The notes under the pieces: model-generated | What the model was told of the DNA's origin: nothing | What the model saw: the letters and a program-made list of their open reading frames with translations, nothing else | Database searches by the model: none | Translations under genes and position numbers: made by a program | Assembly (NCBI GenBank): GCA_027064885.1 | Contig: JAMOOZ010000175.1 | Location: 1 to 39,935, forward strand | Direction: 5' to 3' | DNA length: 39,935 nucleotides | From: Desulfurococcales archaeon | GTDB lineage: Archaea > Thermoproteota > Thermoprotei_A > Sulfolobales > NBVN01 | In this document: one piece after another, positions 34,851-39,935 of the stretch | Numbering within the stretch: position 1 is the first letter of the stretch | Layout: each line of letters opens with the position of its first letter

Positions 34851-36875
34851 GTGGGAGTAGTGCGCGTCCGTACTAGCTACGCGTTAACAGTAGCGCTTGC
34901 CGTCATAGTAGTCAGCACGGTGCTTACGGGCTTCGTAGGCACACTATCTTCTCAAGGCGCTGAGCCTTTCCCCTGCGGTGGTGTTGTGCGTGAGATGCGC
35001 ATTCTTGCAGTGGGTGAAGCCAACGGCAAGTACTTCGGTGTCCCAACACTCCTTAAGGTAGTCGTCACACCCGGTAATGGTGAGGTCTTCCTATCGACAG
35101 AGCCGCTGGCTGAAGTGGATATGCAGGCCTCAGCTAGGCTAGCGGCGCTGGTGGCGGCCTACGTGGCTGGTAAGAATTACTTTGGCTATGATTACTTCAT
35201 ATCCGTTATCTCAAACTCAACAATCGTTGGTGGGCCCTCAGCGGGCGCTGCGATGACCGTGGCTATAGTGTCCGCGTTGCTAGATGAACCCATTAACGAG
35301 TCGGTTGTTGAGACAGGAATGATCATGCCTGACGGCACCATAGGGCCTGTTGGCGGTATACCGGAGAAGTTAGATGCTGCAGCAGAGGTTGGCGCTAAGG
35401 TTATGCTAATACCTGCTGGCCAGCGAATTACTTACAGCTTATCCAGGCACGCGTACGTGGACGTGGTTAAGCTGGGCGAGAGGAAGGGTGTTAAGGTTGT
35501 TGAAGTATCCACGATCTATGATGCTCTCCACTGGTTCGGCATCGACATACCCAGGCCTCCTAAGGCCAAGGTGAAGTTGCCGTCAGAGGTCATCAGTGTG
35601 ATCAAGGGATGGATTAATGAGTCGAAGAGCCTTTACGAGCAAATAAGGTCGCGAGCGGAGTCAGAGGCCCTTAAAGCGCCGCAGGTTTCGGGCGTGGTTA
35701 AGCAGTATCTTGAGAAAGCCAGGCAATACTACGTTAACGGCTTGAAGGACCTAAAGCTCGGCAACTACTACTCCGCAGCCTCCGACTTCTTCGCGTCCAA
35801 CATCTACACCGACACAGCATACTGGGTAGCGGCAATAGCGGCGGGAGACGAAGGTTACGAAGCCTTAGTCAATAGGGCTAAGGAGAAACTAACTCGTGCA
35901 CTTAATACTTATGATTCAATTGAGAAGGACTTCCTCGGGAGCAGTGTAAAGGACGTGGATATTGCTAAGTTAAGCGTGGCCGTCGAGATAGCTTCTAGGG
36001 CACTTGACGCTAACGAAACGTTTAGCTCGCTCCCACAGAACGTTGTGAGTTACGACACGATCTACGATGCTGTCTACGCTTACTGGAGGGCTAAGACCGT
36101 GATGGACTGGGCTAAAATGTATTACGCAGTGCCCGCATCAGGCATAACGGTGAACACAGAGTCCCTAAGGAGGCATGCCTCCCTGCTAACGTACTTCGCC
36201 ATGACCTCCGCATCCTACATAGAGTCGCTCGTAGGTCAGCAGTCAGCGGTGACGAAGGTTCTGGAAATGGCGGATAAAGCAAAGCAATTGCTCGATACTG
36301 ACTACTTGGCTGCACTGGCTGAAGCCCTGCGAGCCTCAGCCTACGCGTCCGCCATGCTTAACACGGCCTTCACCACCGACGTGGGCGCAACCGCTGATAG
36401 GTTAAGGGACGCTGCACTGGAGGCAGCTGGTGAGGCGGTGGCCTCAGGCTTCAATCCCATCGTCGCGCTATCTTATGTTGAGCGCGGCGATACGTTACGC
36501 GGGATCGACGACGCTAGTGCTGTGTACTTCTATGACCTAGCACTCATAAACACGATGTGGTACCTCATAATCGCAGGGAATAGGGTGCACGTAATAACTA
36601 CCACAACGTCCATAACAACGTCAACTCCCGTGACTTCAACCCAACCACACACCACAACAATAACGTCATCAGGCACTATCACATCGCATCAGGAGATCTC
36701 CACAACAACTTTGACGAACTCAAGTTCACAGAATACCGGGTCGGAGACGTCCGGTTGGGTAACAAATCTTCCTGGAGGCGACGTGATGATAACAGCGATA
36801 GCTGTAGGGGTGGGAGCGTTACTAGGAGCCATTGCTGGTGCGTTACTTACTAGAAAGCCGCGTTCCGAAGGGTAG
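34851..36875 (+). CDS. Membrane-anchored Lon-type (S16) serine protease
   Basis: 674 residues. Signal peptide (about 8-34); S16 protease domain (about 45-235) with catalytic Ser130 in VGGPSAGAAMT and Lys173 in GGIPEKLDAA, the 43-residue spacing normal for Lon; a long helical region (about 245-575) rich in Ala and charged residues; a Thr/Ser stalk (about 590-640, e.g. TTTTSITTSTPVTSTQ) likely glycosylated; and a C-terminal membrane span (about 645-666) with RKPRSEG tail. There is no AAA ATPase domain, so it is an energy-independent surface protease. GTG 34851 is used; GTG 34860 (with GGTGGG upstream) is an alternative. Confidence 0.88.
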   Translation: MGVVRVRTSYALTVALAVIVVSTVLTGFVGTLSSQGAEPFPCGGVVREMRILAVGEANGKYFGVPTLLKVVVTPGNGEVFLSTEPLAEVDMQASARLAALVAAYVAGKNYFGYDYFISVISNSTIVGGPSAGAAMTVAIVSALLDEPINESVVETGMIMPDGTIGPVGGIPEKLDAAAEVGAKVMLIPAGQRITYSLSRHAYVDVVKLGERKGVKVVEVSTIYDALHWFGIDIPRPPKAKVKLPSEVISVIKGWINESKSLYEQIRSRAESEALKAPQVSGVVKQYLEKARQYYVNGLKDLKLGNYYSAASDFFASNIYTDTAYWVAAIAAGDEGYEALVNRAKEKLTRALNTYDSIEKDFLGSSVKDVDIAKLSVAVEIASRALDANETFSSLPQNVVSYDTIYDAVYAYWRAKTVMDWAKMYYAVPASGITVNTESLRRHASLLTYFAMTSASYIESLVGQQSAVTKVLEMADKAKQLLDTDYLAALAEALRASAYASAMLNTAFTTDVGATADRLRDAALEAAGEAVASGFNPIVALSYVERGDTLRGIDDASAVYFYDLALINTMWYLIIAGNRVHVITTTTSITTSTPVTSTQPHTTTITSSGTITSHQEISTTTLTNSSSQNTGSETSGWVTNLPGGDVMITAIAVGVGALLGAIAGALLTRKPRSEG

Positions 36876-36897
36876 TGATAAAGCCTTCATGTTTAAG

Positions 36898-37449
36898 TTA
36901 TTCCAAGCAAGTGACACTTACTTCCTCGAACCTGCTTAGCACTTCGTTAGCGTAGCGCCTTAACTTCTCATCGGCTGTCATTATCCCTACACCTTTTTTG
37001 GGCACTCCATAAACAATGCATTCGCTGTTCCTAGTCAGCGTTAAGGCGTAAAGCGCCAGCAGGTCTTCCTCCCCTTTAACCTTCACGAGGGTTCTCTTAC
37101 CTTTCCTAGCGGTGTTAAGGGCTTTCCTTAGCGCGTTCATGGCATCAGATGTTATGTGTGCTGGGGGATTACACACGCTCGTTATCTCATCAAATAGTTC
37201 CTCCCCGATCGCAGTATCACTTACGTCTTCCCTTAGGGTTTTTCCGTCAATGACGCACACGTCAGGCAGTAGACCAGCACGTATTAGAGATTTGCACACG
37301 ACGTCCCCCACAGCGAGGACTATGCTACATTCGCTGAGCAAGTGGAGAGCCCTTAATGCTGTCTCCCTAGGGTCGCGTCCTTCTATGATGATGCCAGCTC
37401 CCTTACTTAGCTCATTCCTAACGTCTTCTGGCATCCTCAGCGCCTTCAA
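36898..37449 (-). CDS. GTP-dependent dephospho-CoA kinase (DUF359 family)
   Basis: 183 residues. Family blocks: AVGDVVCKSLIRAGLLPDVC, VIDGKTLRE (68-74), CNPPAHIT (93-100), VKVKGEEDLLAL and IVYGVPKKGVGIMTADE. It catalyses the last step of archaeal CoA synthesis with GTP and is unrelated to bacterial CoaE. TTG start with GGAGG upstream; ATG 37434 is an in-frame alternative. It lies 27 bp after the nicotinamidase gene on the same strand, so the two are probably co-transcribed. Confidence 0.88.
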   Translation of the reverse strand: MKALRMPEDVRNELSKGAGIIIEGRDPRETALRALHLLSECSIVLAVGDVVCKSLIRAGLLPDVCVIDGKTLREDVSDTAIGEELFDEITSVCNPPAHITSDAMNALRKALNTARKGKRTLVKVKGEEDLLALYALTLTRNSECIVYGVPKKGVGIMTADEKLRRYANEVLSRFEEVSVTCLE

Positions 37450-37476
37450 GAGATCATCAACCTCCGAAAAGACGGT

Positions 37477-38097
37477 TTACTTGTTTTCCTCGCTACTAAA
37501 GTAGATGATGTTCCTTGATGCCAGCACACCGCCTTCCCTGAGCACTTCCCTTAATGCATTCTCACTGGTCTTCTTAGCAACACCAGCAACCGCGTCAACA
37601 AGCAGTACGACCTCATAGCCGAGCTTCAGTGCGTCTAATGCCGTAGCCTTAACACAGTAATCGGTCGCCACACCACATACGAAAACGCGCTTAACCCCCC
37701 TCAAGGTTAGGATATAGTGAAGTTCTGTCCCGTCGAACGCCGAGTATGCCTCCTTATCAGGCTGAGTAGCCTTAGAAATCACCACAGTGCCCTCAGGTAG
37801 CTTGAGGTCCGGGTGAAACTCCGCTCCTTTCGAGCCCTGCACGCAATGCGTCGGCCAGGGCCCACCGAATTCCTTGAATGATATATGGTTCGGCGGGTGC
37901 CAGTCCCTACTGGCGATGACGGGTAAGCCTAGTTTACTGAATATGCCTGTGTATTCGTTAACACGCGGTATGATTTTGGAGCACCCCGGTACGGGTAACG
38001 CACCGCCTTCACAGAAATCCCTCTGCATGTCGACTACTATTAATGCTGAGCGCTTAGTTACCCCGACGACGTAGTTACTGATGCTTTCAGTGCTCAT
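37477..38097 (-). CDS. pncA: Nicotinamidase
   Basis: 206 residues, isochorismatase-like fold. Catalytic triad Asp23 (IVVDMQRDF), Lys109 (ISKATQ) and Cys148 (ATDYCVKATALDA). Metal ligands Asp65, His67 and His84 keep the 2 and 17 residue spacing of the Pyrococcus enzyme (SRDWHPPNHISF, PTHCV). It hydrolyses nicotinamide to nicotinate, feeding the nicotinate phosphoribosyltransferase at 14201-15370. ATG start after GGGGTG; GATATTATC about 20 bp further up may be its promoter. First gene of a two-gene unit with dephospho-CoA kinase. Confidence 0.93.
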   Translation of the reverse strand: MSTESISNYVVGVTKRSALIVVDMQRDFCEGGALPVPGCSKIIPRVNEYTGIFSKLGLPVIASRDWHPPNHISFKEFGGPWPTHCVQGSKGAEFHPDLKLPEGTVVISKATQPDKEAYSAFDGTELHYILTLRGVKRVFVCGVATDYCVKATALDALKLGYEVVLLVDAVAGVAKKTSENALREVLREGGVLASRNIIYFSSEENK

Positions 38098-38257
38098 GTG
38101 TTACGCACCCCACGATAATATCATGCTTTATCGGCTTTCACGGTTTCGTTTAGGTGGTCGGCATTGCTTTATACAAAAAATTACCATCAAATAATACAAA
38201 ACAAGCGAAAAATACTTGAGTAACACCGCTCACGAAGGGGAGGAGTTACCCTAAGAA

Positions 38258-38265
38258 TTTATAAG
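38258..38265 (+). promoter_or_regulatory. TATA box of the rRNA transcript
   Basis: TTTATAAG preceded by purine-rich AAGAA, about 270 bp before mature 16S. Predicted start near 38288, just before the first leader hairpin. Confidence 0.6.
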
Positions 38266-38288
38266 GAGTACTAGTATACCTACTAATC

Positions 38289-38531
38289 GGCGCTCACAAC
38301 ACACAGAAGCGCCGCGGCTCAAGGCGGCGGCTGGGTCGGACGCGGGGTATAACCCCGGGAGTGAAGCACCGCCCTCCAGCCGCGGCGACAGTAACGTGAG
38401 GGCGCTTACAACGGGCATCACGTGGAGGCCCGAATAACCTGGGGCACTAACCCCAGGACATTCGGGCCTGACAGGGGCCGCCTCGGACCACGTGTTAGGT
38501 AGGTCCCCACGCCCCGCGGCCTGCGGCCGCG
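38289..38531 (+). other. 16S rRNA leader with three hairpins
   Basis: GGCGCT/AGCGCC (38289-38313), GCCGCGGCT/AGCCGCGGC (38311-38386) and a long hairpin AGGCCCGAAT/ATTCGGGCCT (38426-38469) with inner CCTGGGG/CCCCAGG. GC-rich sequence up to 38531 would form the 5' strand of the pre-16S processing stem. Between 38098 and 38257 no gene is seen. Confidence 0.55.
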
Positions 38532-38607
38532 ATTCCGGTTGATCCTGCCGGACCCGACCGCTATCGGGGTGGGGCTAAGCCATGGGAGTCGTACGCTCCG
38601 GTTACCG

Positions 38608-38642
<35 letters not shown>

Positions 38643-38811
38643 CTACCCTCGGGACGGGGATAGTCCCGGGAAACTGGGGCTAATCCCCGATAGGTGGAGC
38701 GGCCTGGAAGGGTCCTCCACCGAAAGGGTGTCGCGGGGATGTCCGCGGCGCCGCCCGAGGATGGGGCCACGGCCCATCAGGTAGTTGGCGGGGTAACGGC
38801 CCGCCAAGCCT

Positions 38812-38847
<36 letters not shown>

Positions 38848-38854
38848 ATGGGCC

Positions 38855-38898
<44 letters not shown>

Positions 38899-38997
38899 AC
38901 TCCGCAATGCGGGCAACCGTGACGGGGCCACCCCGAGTGCCCCGAAGAGGGGCTTTTCCCCGCTGTAGGAAGGCGGGGGAATAAGCGGGGGGCAAGT

Positions 38998-39034
<37 letters not shown>

Positions 39035-39656
39035 ACCGGGGAGTCTCGGCTACTTTATAAGTCTGTACATGAAGTATAGGTTATGGATATGAACAAAGAT
39101 GAGAAATACCTCATGGGATACATTATAGGGGATGGAATGGTAAAGTATTACCCTAGACACGGGTATGAAGTAAGGATAACTGAGAAGAACTATAGACACG
39201 CAAAGTACTTAGCAACCCTCATAATGAGATTATATGGAATAAAACCAGTGCTAGTGAAGGAGAAACGCCGAAAAGCATGGCGTATAAGGATATACCGTAA
39301 AGAAATCTATAGCATGGTTAAGCAAAAACTGAAAGTAATTATTAAAAATTCAGATGAGCATTTAATCGGAGGATTATTTGATGCGGAAGGCGACTATACG
39401 AATTCAAAACAACGATTAAGATTTACTAATAGAGATCCTGATATAGTAAAACTTGTTGAGGAGTTCTTGAAAAAGATTCAAGTAGTTTATCATGTTTACA
39501 TTCGTAGGAAAGGAAGTCATAAATGGTACAGTATTGAAATTTACGGGAACCATGCATTAAATGTAATGAATAAGCTTGATCTTCGTCACCCTAAATGGGA
39601 AAAGACGTATTCACGCTCCTCTCTTCATAATAGTTAGCCGGGACCCCCGGCGCGGA
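39035..39656 (+). mobile_element. Archaeal BHB intron in 16S rRNA (622 nt, site 548)
   Basis: The junctions form a canonical bulge-helix-bulge: central helix CGCG (39029-39032) with CGCG (39651-39654), 5' bulge A-G^A (39033-39035), 3' bulge G-A^T (39655-39657), and inner helix CCGGGG (39036-39041) with CCCCGG (39645-39650). The tRNA splicing endonuclease would cut at 39034/39035 and 39656/39657. The interior is AT-rich and encodes a homing endonuclease. Confidence 0.95.
39083..39637 (+). CDS. LAGLIDADG homing endonuclease of the 16S intron
   Basis: 184 residues with two LAGLIDADG motifs, LMGYIIGDGM (10-19) and LIGGLFDAEGD (94-104), the two-motif form that acts as a monomer. It would cut intronless 16S genes at the insertion site and drive spread of the intron. 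Both catalytic acids (Asp17, Glu102) are present, so it looks active. Rich in A/T-ending codons and Lys/Ile/Tyr, unlike the surrounding genes. ATG start; TTTATAAG at 39054-39061 inside the intron may give it its own promoter. It ends 19 nt before the splice site. Confidence 0.93.
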   Translation: MDMNKDEKYLMGYIIGDGMVKYYPRHGYEVRITEKNYRHAKYLATLIMRLYGIKPVLVKEKRRKAWRIRIYRKEIYSMVKQKLKVIIKNSDEHLIGGLFDAEGDYTNSKQRLRFTNRDPDIVKLVEEFLKKIQVVYHVYIRRKGSHKWYSIEIYGNHALNVMNKLDLRHPKWEKTYSRSSLHNS

Positions 39657-39848
39657 TGGTCGGGACGATTATTGGGCCTAAAGCGCCCGTAGCCGGCCCG
39701 GTAAGTCCTCCCTTAAAGCCCCGGGCACAACCTGGGGACGGGGAGGATACTGCCGGGCTAGGGGGCGGGAGAGGCCGAGGGTACTCCCGGGGTAGGGGCG
39801 AAATCCGTTAATCCCGGGAGGACCACCAGTGGCGAAGGCGCTCGGCTG

Positions 39849-39913
<65 letters not shown>

Positions 39914-39935
39914 CGGCTGTAAACGATGCGGGCTA

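Noticed and set aside
38311-38390. H/ACA guide RNA in the 16S leader (stem followed by ACA at 38388)
   Set aside because: The internal loops are too small and uneven for a pseudouridylation pocket; a processing hairpin is the simpler reading.

Overview
The window comes from a hyperthermophilic crenarchaeote (Thermoproteota). The signs are an archaeal 16S rRNA beginning ATTCCGGTTGATCCTGCCGG and interrupted by a bulge-helix-bulge (BHB) intron, tRNA genes with BHB introns and encoded CCA ends, GCTTATAAGC-type TATA boxes, many GTG and TTG starts, and archaeal proteins such as Nre, Cdc48, TmcA, Trm5, Nob1, the acidic-tailed ribosomal stalk protein and a GTP-dependent dephospho-CoA kinase. I cannot name the genus from sequence alone. 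The window is mostly a housekeeping chromosome region with several small mobile or decayed insertions.

Layout. 1-2.6 kb: the 3' part of the DNA-repair gene nre, then four small crenarchaeal proteins of unknown function, two of which share a four-cysteine module. 2.6-9.5 kb: arginyl-tRNA synthetase, the double-AAA ATPase Cdc48 and the tRNA(Met) acetyltransferase TmcA, whose end overlaps an antisense membrane-protein gene. 10-15.4 kb: ADP-forming acyl-CoA synthetase alpha subunit, ribosomal stalk protein, then a row of UPF0282 metallo-beta-lactamase-fold protein, radical SAM protein, small Cys protein and nicotinate phosphoribosyltransferase. 15.6-18.1 kb: a large surface protein (beta-propeller plus PKD). 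18.1-18.7 kb: an AT-rich stretch and a decayed reading frame that abuts tRNA-Ala. 18.9-22.9 kb: a MoeA fusion protein, then tRNA-Leu(UAG) and a 68-bp partial copy of it that bracket a VapBC toxin-antitoxin pair, and an SPL-like radical SAM protein.

22.9-27.8 kb: a tRNA-rich stretch (Ser, Ile, Gly, Glu, Arg, Leu; four of these six carry introns) that also holds TrpRS, a KaiC-like ATPase interrupted by a 220-residue intein, a membrane protein and an unassigned, strongly structured RNA candidate on the minus strand. 27.8-38.1 kb: MFS transporter, carboxyltransferase, Nob1/NAD kinase, Trm5, Sua5, an SFM1-like SPOUT protein, a membrane-anchored Lon-type protease, and a dephospho-CoA kinase/nicotinamidase pair. 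38.2 kb to the end: the rRNA promoter, leader and 5' part of 16S rRNA with a 622-nt intron encoding a LAGLIDADG endonuclease.

Themes. Translation is the strongest (eight tRNAs, ArgRS, TrpRS, TmcA, Trm5, Sua5, Nob1, stalk protein, 16S). NAD metabolism is the second: nicotinamidase, nicotinate phosphoribosyltransferase and NAD kinase lie within 24 kb. The most open-ended observations are the structured RNA at 27.4-27.57 kb, the three four-Cys modules near the left end, the tRNA-bracketed VapBC cassette, and the 62-bp identical tract between the two AAA domains of cdc48.
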